Shown here piece after piece: positions 18,982 to 26,606 of a stretch of DNA of 32,389 nt. Origin of the DNA: an uncultured Cellvibrionales bacterium (GTDB lineage: Bacteria; Pseudomonadota; Gammaproteobacteria; Pseudomonadales; Porticoccaceae); the NCBI GenBank assembly GCA_913031645.1, contig CAJWFB010000014.1, forward strand, positions 1 through 32,389. The letters are read 5' to 3'. The stretch's first letter is position 1; every line of letters starts with the position of its first letter. The notes beneath the pieces are model-generated. The model was not told the origin of the DNA. It made no database searches and was given only the letters and a program-made list of their open reading frames with translations. The position numbers and the translations under genes are program-made.

Positions 18982-20372
18982 GAGCTTTTCCCTCCACTAA
19001 CAAAAGCTTGAACAATATTTTCCATCACTGAACTACGCGACCCTTTAACTAAAATTGTTATCGATTCGTGCTGGCTCTCTAACTCAACAATCCGTGTCTT
19101 GAGTGAATCAATTAACGAGTCTTGGTCTGGGAAGTGCTGTCCCTCGAATTCCTCACTTGCTACCGCGCTATCAGTTCCTACAGCGTAAAGCGCGTTGAGA
19201 TGCGCTTTTTTGGCATATGCGCCGATCTCTCGGTGTGATTTTTCAGCGTGAGCGCCCAACTCGCCCATATCACCCATCACCAGAATGCGATAGCTATTAG
19301 TCATAGATAAGACATCAATAGCCGTCTTAAATGAATCAGGGTTCGCGTTGTAACTGTCATCGATCAATACACAGTTGTCAGATAAAACATTGCGCTGCAG
19401 ACGGCCAGGTATTAAGGCGACGTTTTCCAGCCCACGGACAATCTCTGTGAGGCTGGCACCCGCAGCAAAGGCACAGGCAGCAGCAGCAAGGCCATTACTA
19501 ATTGAATGCACGCCTGGATGATTGAGTCTCACTACCTGTTCAGTACAGACTCCTGCCAGTTTAGTGTTGATACAGAGAACAAAACTGAAGTAACCATCAC
19601 CCGTGTCTTTAATATCTTTAGCGAACAGGTCAGCACCATGCTCAGTCATTGAGAAGCTTATGCACTTGCGCTGACCAATTATGTCTAACCACTGCTCAAC
19701 CCAAGGTTGGTCAAGATTCAGTACCGCAGTGCCATCAGACGTTAAACTCTGATAAATTTCTGCCTTTGCTAAAGCGATAGCCTCCAAACTGCCAAAGCCT
19801 TCTATATGTGCGCTCTGAGCATTATTAACCAAGGCAATATCTGGTTTGGCGATAGTGGAAAGGTAGTCAATTTCGCCCATTGCGCTGGCGCCCATTTCTA
19901 TGACGGCTATATCAGTCTTCGAATCCATGGCGAGCAAAGTCAAGGGAACGCCAAAGTGATTATTTAAATTGCCACTAGTAGCATGAACTCGGTTTGCCTG
20001 CGACAGAATCATCGCAATGGCTTCTTTTACAGAAGTCTTTCCTGAACTACCCGTCAGCGCGACAACTATCCCTTGGAACTTATCCCGTCTCAGCCGGGCT
20101 AAATCACCGAGTGCTTTTGTGGTGTCCTGAACAACCCATTGAGGAATATCCAGAGTCTTATTGAGCCGAGAAACTACCGCACCTGAAATCTTATCTGCAA
20201 CATTAGAAAGATAGCTATGGGCGTCATACTTGTCACCCTCGATCGCCACAAAAAGGTCGCCCGACTTAGTGGTGCGGCTATTGATGGACACTGCTGAGAA
20301 ATAACCATCTGGATTCACCAAGGTACCACCGAATCGCAACGCCGCATCGGTTAAACACATTTGAGGGATCAT
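18975..20372 (-). CDS. murF: UDP-N-acetylmuramoyl-tripeptide--D-alanyl-D-alanine ligase
   Basis: MurF adds D-Ala-D-Ala, made by Ddl from the same cluster, to the UDP-MurNAc-tripeptide. The 465-residue protein has a Mur N-terminal domain ([17 protein letters not shown] at about 30-46), the ATP loop TGSSGKTS at 107-114, [11 protein letters not shown], and the C-terminal substrate segment [10 protein letters not shown]. Its ATG lies in a 4-nt ATGA overlap with the murE stop. It is preceded by GGAGGTGATC, which could pair with ten bases of a standard 16S anti-Shine-Dalgarno end. This is the strongest ribosome site seen in the window. Confidence 0.97.
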   Translation of the reverse strand: MIPQMCLTDAALRFGGTLVNPDGYFSAVSINSRTTKSGDLFVAIEGDKYDAHSYLSNVADKISGAVVSRLNKTLDIPQWVVQDTTKALGDLARLRRDKFQGIVVALTGSSGKTSVKEAIAMILSQANRVHATSGNLNNHFGVPLTLLAMDSKTDIAVIEMGASAMGEIDYLSTIAKPDIALVNNAQSAHIEGFGSLEAIALAKAEIYQSLTSDGTAVLNLDQPWVEQWLDIIGQRKCISFSMTEHGADLFAKDIKDTGDGYFSFVLCINTKLAGVCTEQVVRLNHPGVHSISNGLAAAACAFAAGASLTEIVRGLENVALIPGRLQRNVLSDNCVLIDDSYNANPDSFKTAIDVLSMTNSYRILVMGDMGELGAHAEKSHREIGAYAKKAHLNALYAVGTDSAVASEEFEGQHFPDQDSLIDSLKTRIVELESQHESITILVKGSRSSVMENIVQAFVSGGKSSC

Positions 20373-21991
20373 AGATCACCTCCAACGGTATCTTTAGACA
20401 GCGCTTCACGGAGAGCCAGCCGAGCTTCGGCTTGATCACTAAAGGGAAGTCGCTCAACCCCGAAAATCTGATAATTTTCGTGGCCTTTCCCGGCGATCAA
20501 AATAACATCATCTTTGCCCGCATCGCGAATGGCGAGATTAATCGCCGTCCTACGATCAACCTCAACAATGACATCTTTGCCGACTCCGGTGAGAATATCT
20601 TGAATGATTTTTTCAGGTGACTCAGTGCGCGGGTTGTCTGAGGTAACAACAATTCTGTCAGCGTTACTGTTGGCAATATCTCCCATCTCTGCGCGCTTAC
20701 CGATATCACGATTGCCGCCGCAGCCAAAGACTACCCAAAGTGACCCTTTGCAGTGCAGACGCAAGGTTTTTAGTACCTTTTCCAAAGCATCTGGCGTATG
20801 AGCATAATCAACAATGACGGCTGGACCATCACCGCTGTCTATTAACTCCATGCGGCCTCTGACAGAGTTAAGATTGGGTATAACTTCTAAGACTTTTGCA
20901 AAGTTTTTGTATTCTGATCCACCTTTTTGGATAACAAAAGCGCCAATAACCGCCAGCAAGTTAGATAAATTAAACTTACCCAAAAGTCTGGATACAACCT
21001 CACCAGAACCCCAAGGCGTATAAATGACTGCCCGGAAACCAACCGGAGAAAAATGTATGGCTTGGCAGTAAATATCAGCAGTGATGTTTTCTAAGCTATA
21101 GCTAATAGCGCGTATATTGGGATCAAGATCAGCGAAAATAGCCTTACCGATCGTGTCATCGATATTAATCACTGCATTTTTTAAGCCTGACATTTTAAAC
21201 AGCCTACGCTTGGCATCGGCGTAAGAATTTAGGTCACCATGATAGTCGAGATGGTCTCGGCTCAGATTAGTGAAGATTGCCGTATCCACCGCAACACTCG
21301 AAATTCTGCCCTGCTCTAAGGCATGAGAGGAGGCCTCTATAGCAACAGAGTCACAACCTAAAGCCTGCAAGTCACCGAGAATTTTCTGCATAGTGATGGC
21401 ATCTGGTGTTGTCAGAGGCGACGCCAAAACTTCATCCTCAGTATCAAGGTCCAACCTTTTATTCAGATCGACGTTCTGTCCGGCTATACCATGGCCCAAA
21501 GTACCCACAAACCCGCTTTTATGGCCTTCACATAAGGCCTCAGCCAGGGCATTTACCTGCCATGATAAATCCGCATACAGGTGAGCACAGGTTGTTTTTC
21601 CATTAGTACCTGTGACAGCGATAATTGCCATTCTCTCAGCGGGATCATCATAGAAACGTCCAGCGATGAGAGAGATAGACTGGGATAATCGTTCAACACC
21701 TATTAATGGGATCGATAATTTAACACCTTTATTGATATGGGTTACCGGCGAATCATTTACATTTTGCCACTCTGTTAAAATAGCAATAGCACCTCGCTCA
21801 ATGGCTTGAGGGATATAATCTATGCCATCTTGCTCATGACCCTTGATCGCAAAAAATATATAGCCTGGCTGCACATTACGACTATCTAAGGCCAAGCCCT
21901 TGACTGATAATCGCGGACATTTTTTTGACAAGTTCAAACCCTGAATTAGGCCTGATAACATGATCTTCGGTTGCGTGGAAAAGCCAATCAT
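20369..21991 (-). CDS. murE: UDP-MurNAc-L-Ala-D-Glu:meso-diaminopimelate ligase
   Basis: MurE adds the third stem residue. DNPR at 452-455 is the motif of enzymes that take meso-diaminopimelate rather than lysine, so the wall is of the DAP type. The ATP loop TGTNGKTT lies at 127-134, and Lys261 in YADAKRRLF is the expected carbamylated lysine. At 540 residues the protein is about 45 longer than E. coli MurE. Much of the excess lies between 148 and 192, just after the P-loop domain start, where an acidic stretch DLDTEDEV is inserted. The ATG overlaps the ftsI stop by 4 nt and has GAGG 6 nt upstream; the 3' end overlaps murF. Confidence 0.96.
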   Translation of the reverse strand: MIGFSTQPKIMLSGLIQGLNLSKKCPRLSVKGLALDSRNVQPGYIFFAIKGHEQDGIDYIPQAIERGAIAILTEWQNVNDSPVTHINKGVKLSIPLIGVERLSQSISLIAGRFYDDPAERMAIIAVTGTNGKTTCAHLYADLSWQVNALAEALCEGHKSGFVGTLGHGIAGQNVDLNKRLDLDTEDEVLASPLTTPDAITMQKILGDLQALGCDSVAIEASSHALEQGRISSVAVDTAIFTNLSRDHLDYHGDLNSYADAKRRLFKMSGLKNAVINIDDTIGKAIFADLDPNIRAISYSLENITADIYCQAIHFSPVGFRAVIYTPWGSGEVVSRLLGKFNLSNLLAVIGAFVIQKGGSEYKNFAKVLEVIPNLNSVRGRMELIDSGDGPAVIVDYAHTPDALEKVLKTLRLHCKGSLWVVFGCGGNRDIGKRAEMGDIANSNADRIVVTSDNPRTESPEKIIQDILTGVGKDVIVEVDRRTAINLAIRDAGKDDVILIAGKGHENYQIFGVERLPFSDQAEARLALREALSKDTVGGDL

Positions 21992-23730
21992 GACTCACCT
22001 CGCTTTTTGATCAATTTAGGAATGCCGGCTACTGAACGATTTGTGTCTATTTGATCAGGGGTGACCTGCAATAACCGCAGAGCGCTGCCCGTCACCTCAG
22101 AAAACACCGGTGCAGCTACTAAACCACCAAAATAGCTACCATCTCTCGGTTCATCAATAACCACTACCGTTACTAATCGGGGGTTTACCGCTGGCGACAA
22201 TCCGGCAAAGGCCGACATATAGCGACTTTCATCATAACCCCCGCCCGTCTTGACTTTATGAAGCGTGCCCGTCTTCCCGCCCACCGAATATCCATCAATC
22301 ATAGCTCTCTTGCCAGTGCCACTGACTCCACTGGCAGCTCTTAGCATTCGTCTCACTTTCTGAGATATCTCCGCATCAATCACTCGCTGGCTAGCCTGCT
22401 CCGAATCAAGAGCCACCAAAGAAACATCTTTGAGCACACCATCATTAGCCAGCACCGAGTAGGCTCTAGCCAACTGTAGCGATGAGACACTTAAGCCATA
22501 GCCGAATGCAAAGGTTGCCTGGGTAACCTGATCCCACTTACGATAGGCCGGTAAATTGCCCACTGTTTCTCCCGGAAAACCACTACCAATAACTTCACCA
22601 AATCCGACGCGCTGGAATAGCTCTCGAGTAAATTCCGGGTTTAGCTCCAAAGCAACTTTCGTGGTTCCTACCTGACTTGACTTGGCAAGCACTCCAGCCA
22701 GGCTTAATTCACCATAATTCACCGGGTCAACGAAAGTCTTGTAATCGACCTTGAGATATCCTGGACTCGTATTGATTAGCGTCTCAGGTGAAAACTTGCC
22801 ACTTTCAAGCGCTGCCATCATGGTAAACGGCTTGACCGTAGAACCAGGTTCCATTAAGTCCGTCATAGCGCGATTTCGCACGGCATCTTGGCGCAAGTGA
22901 GTACGATCATTGGGGTTAAATGAAGGCTGGTTAACCATAGCCAACACTTCTCCTGTCAGAACATCCAGGACCACCACCGAACCTGATTTAGCATTATGCT
23001 TTTTGACTGATTTTTTAAGTGCCCGATAGGCTGCATATTGAACCCGAAGATCGATACTAAGCCGCAATTCCTCACCCGATTTAGCCGCTTTAATCAACGA
23101 AATATCATTAATCACCCTCTTACTTCGGTCTATTACTACCTTTTTCTCACCTTCCTCACCGGTCAACCAATCATCATAGGCCAGCTCCATACCCTCTTGA
23201 CCAATATCCTTATAATTCGTAAATCCGACTAACTGAGCGGTCACCTCACCGGCGGGATAAAATCGCTTATAAGTCTTCTTAGCAGAGACCCCCGAAATAT
23301 TTAGGTCGAGAATTTTTTCAGCTTCATCACTGGAGAGTTGTGGCACCAAGACCATAAAAGATTTTTTACGATAGCGTTGCAATTTAGTTTTCAGCTGGCT
23401 TTCAGACACCTTTATAGCTTTGGCAACTTGCCTGACGTCTTCGTCTCGGATTTGCTGCGGATTGGCAATAATAGCTGTCACTGGCGTGCTAATAGCAAGA
23501 GGCTCACCATTTCTATCGGTAATTAGCCCACGATAGGCTGGAATAGTTATATTTCTGATCGCCCGGCTATCACCTTGATTTTGTAAAAAATCAACACCGT
23601 GCTCTTGGCTTGGGAGAATCTGTAACTGAGCTATTTTGACCAAAAGTACCAGAGGCAGAGAGGCCAAAAACAGCATTACTAAATAGTAACGCCACTTTGG
23701 AATAACTGCCTGTACCGATTTTTTGGCCAC
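21988..23730 (-). CDS. ftsI: Septal peptidoglycan transpeptidase FtsI (PBP3)
   Basis: FtsI crosslinks septal wall and is the partner of FtsW. The 580-residue class B penicillin-binding protein has a membrane helix at about 15-33, a dimerisation domain, and a transpeptidase domain with the nucleophile motif SxxK (Ser297-Thr-Val-Lys300) and KTG at 486-488. The middle motif, normally Ser-Xaa-Asn, reads Ser351-Ser352-Gln353; the Gln codon CAG is clear at 22674-22672. The start is a GTG at 23730, with AGGT about 11 nt upstream. It follows ftsL by 58 nt, a gap with only a short inverted repeat, and overlaps murE by 4 nt. Confidence 0.96.
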   Translation of the reverse strand: MAKKSVQAVIPKWRYYLVMLFLASLPLVLLVKIAQLQILPSQEHGVDFLQNQGDSRAIRNITIPAYRGLITDRNGEPLAISTPVTAIIANPQQIRDEDVRQVAKAIKVSESQLKTKLQRYRKKSFMVLVPQLSSDEAEKILDLNISGVSAKKTYKRFYPAGEVTAQLVGFTNYKDIGQEGMELAYDDWLTGEEGEKKVVIDRSKRVINDISLIKAAKSGEELRLSIDLRVQYAAYRALKKSVKKHNAKSGSVVVLDVLTGEVLAMVNQPSFNPNDRTHLRQDAVRNRAMTDLMEPGSTVKPFTMMAALESGKFSPETLINTSPGYLKVDYKTFVDPVNYGELSLAGVLAKSSQVGTTKVALELNPEFTRELFQRVGFGEVIGSGFPGETVGNLPAYRKWDQVTQATFAFGYGLSVSSLQLARAYSVLANDGVLKDVSLVALDSEQASQRVIDAEISQKVRRMLRAASGVSGTGKRAMIDGYSVGGKTGTLHKVKTGGGYDESRYMSAFAGLSPAVNPRLVTVVVIDEPRDGSYFGGLVAAPVFSEVTGSALRLLQVTPDQIDTNRSVAGIPKLIKKRGES

Positions 23731-23788
23731 GTTTTTAATCTACCTTTACATCACTAAAGTGACTTTAAATACTTCCAATACTGTGCCT

Positions 23789-24085
23789 TCAAGGCGCCCT
23801 AACTATTACAATCTCAGCAGACCTTGGGCTGCGCATACTGAACTTTGCCATGGCCGATGTTTCGATCCTCTGCAATGAACCCCAGGCACTCTGTTCAAGT
23901 AAATATCTGCCATAGTCGATCTGCATTTGATTAGCACTACTTTCTAAACTTACCAGCTCAGCATATTGCTCTCGGCACAGATGACTGACATAAGCCACCG
24001 ATATCGCCGTTATAACCAACAAGCACCAAACTGTCGCTACTTGAAGCGGCATCGAGGAAAAATTGACTGAGCCCTCTGCCGACAT
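23789..24085 (-). CDS. ftsL: Cell division protein FtsL
   Basis: This is a small bitopic protein of 98 residues with a membrane helix at about 13-33. An extracytoplasmic helical stretch follows, rich in Leu, Ser and Gln (about 40-80), fitting the coiled coil that joins FtsB and FtsQ and activates FtsWI. Sequence identity in FtsL is low, so position between rsmH and ftsI is the main support. The ATG at 24085 lies one base after the rsmH stop, with only a loose GAGAGA as ribosome site. A later Met12 just before the helix would shorten the cytoplasmic tail, but no better site precedes it. Confidence 0.88.
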   Translation of the reverse strand: MSAEGSVNFSSMPLQVATVWCLLVITAISVAYVSHLCREQYAELVSLESSANQMQIDYGRYLLEQSAWGSLQRIETSAMAKFSMRSPRSAEIVIVRAP

Positions 24086-24086
24086 T

Positions 24087-25013
24087 TCAAGCTACTCTCT
24101 CAGCAATGCGCATTACTGCGCTTCGCGAACGCACGTTCTGATCAACTTCAAAGCTGGAGGGCTTAACAGCCTTGCCTACTTTTTTCAGTCGAACGCCACG
24201 CTCAACATCCCTCACTGGGAGATGTTTAGGTAATTTGATGCCACGCTCTTGATCACGAATAAAACGCTTTACACAGCGGTCTTCTAAAGAATGGAAACTG
24301 ATGACCACTAATCGGCCACCGATCTCAAGTAGATCGATTACCTGCTTGAGCAGTATGTCCAAATCTTCCAATTCGCGATTGATAAAAATTCTTATTGCCT
24401 GGAAGGCCTTTGTAGCCGGATGCCGACCTCTTTCCCATGCTGGATGAGCTGCAGCCAGTATCGAGGCCAACTGAACTGTCCGAGTGATCGGCTGCTTAGC
24501 TCGCTCACGAACTACCGCACTGGCCATACGACGAGCAAACTTCTCTTCACCGTACTGCTTAATAACTTTAGCAATAGCCTGCTCTTCAGCGCTGGCAATC
24601 CACTCAGCGGCCGACAAACCTCTGGTGGTATCCATACGCATATCCAATGGACCATCACGCATAAAACTGAACCCACGTTCTGCCTGATCGAGCTGCGGAG
24701 AGGAAACCCCTAGATCTAACAACACACCAGAAACCTTGCCTATATGATCCTGCTGCTCAATAAAGTCGGTCAAATCAGCAAAGCTACCATGCACAAAATT
24801 GATTCTTGAATCTTTGGAAAACCTATTCTCGCCGGCGGTGATCGCCTGGAAATCCTTATCAACAGCCAACACTGATCCGCTGGGAGATAACTTAGTCAGT
24901 AGCTCTGCACAGTGGCCACCGCGACCAAAAGTACCGTCAACATAAAAACCATCAAGGTCGCCGACTAGCGCCTCAATCGCTTCCTCCAACAATACCGTCG
25001 CATGTTCAGTCAC
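24087..25013 (-). CDS. rsmH: 16S rRNA (cytosine-1402-N4)-methyltransferase
   Basis: RsmH (MraW) methylates C1402 in the ribosomal decoding centre using S-adenosylmethionine. The 308-residue protein shows the SAM-binding start YVDGTFGRGGHCAELL, LDLGVSSPQLDQAERGFSF, GPLDMRMD, the inserted helical domain, and VISFHSLEDR-x-VK near the C terminus, all typical. The start codon is GTG at 25013, with GGAA 7 nt upstream, 12 nt after the mraZ stop. It is the second gene of the dcw operon, as usual. Confidence 0.97.
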   Translation of the reverse strand: MTEHATVLLEEAIEALVGDLDGFYVDGTFGRGGHCAELLTKLSPSGSVLAVDKDFQAITAGENRFSKDSRINFVHGSFADLTDFIEQQDHIGKVSGVLLDLGVSSPQLDQAERGFSFMRDGPLDMRMDTTRGLSAAEWIASAEEQAIAKVIKQYGEEKFARRMASAVVRERAKQPITRTVQLASILAAAHPAWERGRHPATKAFQAIRIFINRELEDLDILLKQVIDLLEIGGRLVVISFHSLEDRCVKRFIRDQERGIKLPKHLPVRDVERGVRLKKVGKAVKPSSFEVDQNVRSRSAVMRIAERVA

Positions 25014-25025
25014 AATTTATTCCAC

Positions 25026-25493
25026 TTACCAAGACAAGTTTTTAAGGGCATCTGACATGCGTTCTCTATCTGTCAGCATGCCGCGATAATTTTCTTGTGA
25101 TTTTTCGCGCTCAACATTCCAGTTATGTTCCGACCAAATTTCCAAACGCTGGGTTCGACCAACAAGAATTAGTTTCTTCTCAATCTCAGCGTAATCACGC
25201 AGTTCGGAGGGGATTAATATGCGGCCGCTGCTATCGAGTTGAATATCCTTAGCCTGACCAACAACAAATCGACTGAGCATCTCACCAAGATCATCAAGAG
25301 CTGGTAATGCGGCTACCTTTTCTTCAAAGCTCTTCCATTCGGGCAGTGGCGAAAGCGTTAGGCAGGTGGACTTCATGTCAATAGTAATGACTAAATCGCC
25401 ACCACATAATTGAGACAGCAGATCGCGATAGCGCGTTGGAATCGCCATTCGACCTTTCGCATCCATATTAATTGGATCGCTACCTCGAAACAT
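25026..25493 (-). CDS. mraZ: Transcriptional regulator MraZ
   Basis: MraZ is a ring-forming DNA-binding protein of the AbrB-like fold that represses its own dcw promoter. The 155-residue protein contains the two family repeats, each with a D-xxx-R motif: Asp11 to Arg15 in DAKGRMAIP and Asp87 to Arg91 in DSSGRILIP. It is the first gene of the cluster. Its promoter is followed by three 10-bp repeats carrying TGG, the known type of MraZ target, which supports autorepression here. The ATG at 25493 has an AAAGGG site 5 nt upstream. Confidence 0.97.
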   Translation of the reverse strand: MFRGSDPINMDAKGRMAIPTRYRDLLSQLCGGDLVITIDMKSTCLTLSPLPEWKSFEEKVAALPALDDLGEMLSRFVVGQAKDIQLDSSGRILIPSELRDYAEIEKKLILVGRTQRLEIWSEHNWNVEREKSQENYRGMLTDRERMSDALKNLSW

Positions 25494-25523
25494 TTTTACC
25501 CTTTCCTCATCAACAAAGCAGTC

Positions 25524-25553
25524 TTAATCACCACTTTTCGCCACTTTTTCCCA
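25524..25553 (-). promoter_or_regulatory. MraZ operator: three direct TGG repeats with 10-bp period
   Basis: On the minus strand three 10-bp units begin at 25553, 25543 and 25533. They start TGGGA, TGGCG and TGGTG, with A-rich spacers in the first two. MraZ in E. coli and Mycoplasma binds TGG-core repeats spaced at one helical turn in front of mraZ. Here the array lies between the -10 box and the ribosome site, where bound protein could block RNA polymerase. Confidence 0.8.
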
Positions 25554-25560
25554 TATGTGC

Positions 25561-25589
25561 ACACTATTACTCGACTGCGTCAATGTCAA
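25561..25589 (-). promoter_or_regulatory. Main dcw promoter (Pmra)
   Basis: A perfect TTGACA -35 hexamer lies at 25589-25584. After a 17-bp spacer comes TAGTGT (25566-25561), which matches the -10 consensus at three of six positions. The predicted start near 25553 lies at the edge of the MraZ repeats and about 60 nt before the mraZ ATG. A second TTGAC directly follows the first, so the exact register is open. Confidence 0.6.
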
Positions 25590-25819
25590 GGGCTGGGGAA
25601 TGATAAAAAGGTAATAAAATCAGTAAGTTCCGATAATATTGGCGATCCCGTAAAAAGCCTGCACAGAGACCTAAATATTTGGCAATATAAACATAATTGT
25701 ATCGCTAAAACTTAAAGTAACTTCTAGCTTGGAGGTTATTAGGATTAATTTCCGCATAAAAAATTAATTTTTATGCTTCTAAAGCATTTAGCTCTCATTT
25801 ATTGCTGCGCCAATCAAAC
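25590..25819. other. AT-rich intergenic DNA between dcw promoter and rnpB terminator
   Basis: No gene is recognisable here on either strand. The only structure I see is an inverted repeat, GCATAAAAA (25754-25762) and TTTTTATGC (25768-25776), with a 5-nt loop. It is all A/T except its ends and could be a minor terminator or a protein site. The stretch next to the -35 box is A/T-rich and could act as an UP element. Confidence 0.4.
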
Positions 25820-25849
25820 AAAAGGCCAGTAGCAAGCTACTGGCCTTTT
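25820..25849 (-). terminator. Intrinsic terminator of rnpB
   Basis: A perfect 14-bp stem (25820-25833 with 25836-25849; core GGCCAGTAGC) has only two bases at its centre. A run of A lies on one side and TTTTG on the other. On the minus strand it lies 20 nt beyond the rnpB 3' end and ends in TTTTGTTTG. It therefore insulates the dcw promoter from rnpB transcription. Its symmetry means it could also act on plus-strand transcripts. Confidence 0.85.
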
Positions 25850-25868
25850 GAGATGGAACAAATTAAAA

Positions 25869-26250
25869 GTGAGTTGACCGATAAGCCGGGTTCTGTCGTG
25901 GACAGTCATTCATCTGGGACAAATGTCGCCATTTGCCTCAAGCAACCTACCCGTCCCCAACGCGGGTCGCGCCATATGGGAACCTATTTGGTCTTGCTCC
26001 GAGTGGGGTTTACCATGCCACTACTGTTACCAGCAGCGCGGTGCGCTCTTACCGCACCTTTTCACCCTTACCTGTGTTCGCGAACGAACCATCGGCGGTC
26101 TAATCTCTGCGGCACTTTCCGTAGGCTTTCGCCCCCCAGGCGTTACCTGGCACTCTACCCTTTGGAGCCCGGACTTTCCTCCACCCTGTTCCCCTAAAAA
26201 CGCATGCGAATCTTGGAGAGTTCAGCGCAGCGACTGCCTGGTCAACTCAC
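25869..26250 (-). ncRNA. rnpB: RNase P RNA (bacterial type A)
   Basis: This is the catalytic RNA that trims the 5' leaders of pre-tRNAs. The conserved GAGGAAAGTCCGGGC lies at 26181-26167 on the minus strand near the 5' end. ACAGAACCCGGCTTA lies at 25896-25882 near the 3' end. The ends form an 11-bp P1 helix: GTGAGTTGACC (26250-26240) pairs with GGTCAACTCAC (25879-25869). The length, about 380 nt, matches E. coli M1 RNA (377). Open reading frames on the plus strand across this stretch are chance. It lies between the DUF5062 gene and the terminator at 25820-25849. Confidence 0.97.
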
Positions 26251-26255
26251 GCCAA

Positions 26256-26261
26256 AGTTTA
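26256..26261 (-). promoter_or_regulatory. Possible -10 box of the rnpB promoter
   Basis: TAAACT on the minus strand ends 5 bp before the predicted rnpB 5' end, the right distance for a -10 element. A -35 near 26279-26284 (GGTGTT) is poor. rnpB could also be cut from a longer DUF5062 transcript, since that gene stops only 40 nt upstream. Confidence 0.35.
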
Positions 26262-26290
26262 GCACAGAATTAACACCTAACACCCTCATT

Positions 26291-26551
26291 TTACTTAAGC
26301 AAAGGGTGATCAGCAGGTAACTGCCGAGAGATCCATAAAGCCAGTTTGTGGCGCATATTGGGGTCGCTAATTTGATCTTTGGCAAGCGGCTGAATCAGTT
26401 TGTCTTCGATCAAAACTCGATACACAAACTCTACCTTTAGCTTAAGTGAGTCTTCATTTTCAATCTCACCATAACCACGCTTTTTAGCATAGACTGCGCC
26501 AATCTGCAGTGCTTTTTTGACTAACTCGGGTTCGTTGTGGATTTTATTCAT
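26291..26551 (-). CDS. Small conserved protein, DUF5062 family
   Basis: This 86-residue, charged, soluble protein has no membrane segment or signal peptide. It shows the pattern I associate with DUF5062: ELVKKALQIG-x-YAKKRGYGE, then FVYRVLIEDKLIQPLAKDQ, and a C-terminal HKLALWISRQLP with DHPLL. The family is small and found in gammaproteobacteria; no function is established to my knowledge. The ATG at 26551 has a GAGGT site about 10 nt upstream. It lies 55 nt after purL and 40 nt before rnpB on the same strand, so it may share the purL transcript. Recognition is from memory of the family and not checked by a search. Confidence 0.75.
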   Translation of the reverse strand: MNKIHNEPELVKKALQIGAVYAKKRGYGEIENEDSLKLKVEFVYRVLIEDKLIQPLAKDQISDPNMRHKLALWISRQLPADHPLLK

Positions 26552-26606
26552 GACTCACATTACCTCTATTGGGGCTCGATGATGAAGATCATCTCACGTT
26601 GTAAAC

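Noticed and set aside
23731-23788. Gap between ftsL and ftsI as a hidden small gene or regulatory element
   Set aside because: Only a 5-bp inverted repeat is visible, and no open frame with a ribosome site.
25802-26273. Two plus-strand open frames of 116-131 codons
   Set aside because: They run antisense across rnpB, whose conserved core segments and P1 helix explain the sequence; the translations resemble no family I know.
26575-26600. Short inverted repeat GATGAT/ATCATC between purL and the DUF5062 gene as a terminator
   Set aside because: The stem is only 6 bp and A/T-rich, with no T-run after it on either strand.
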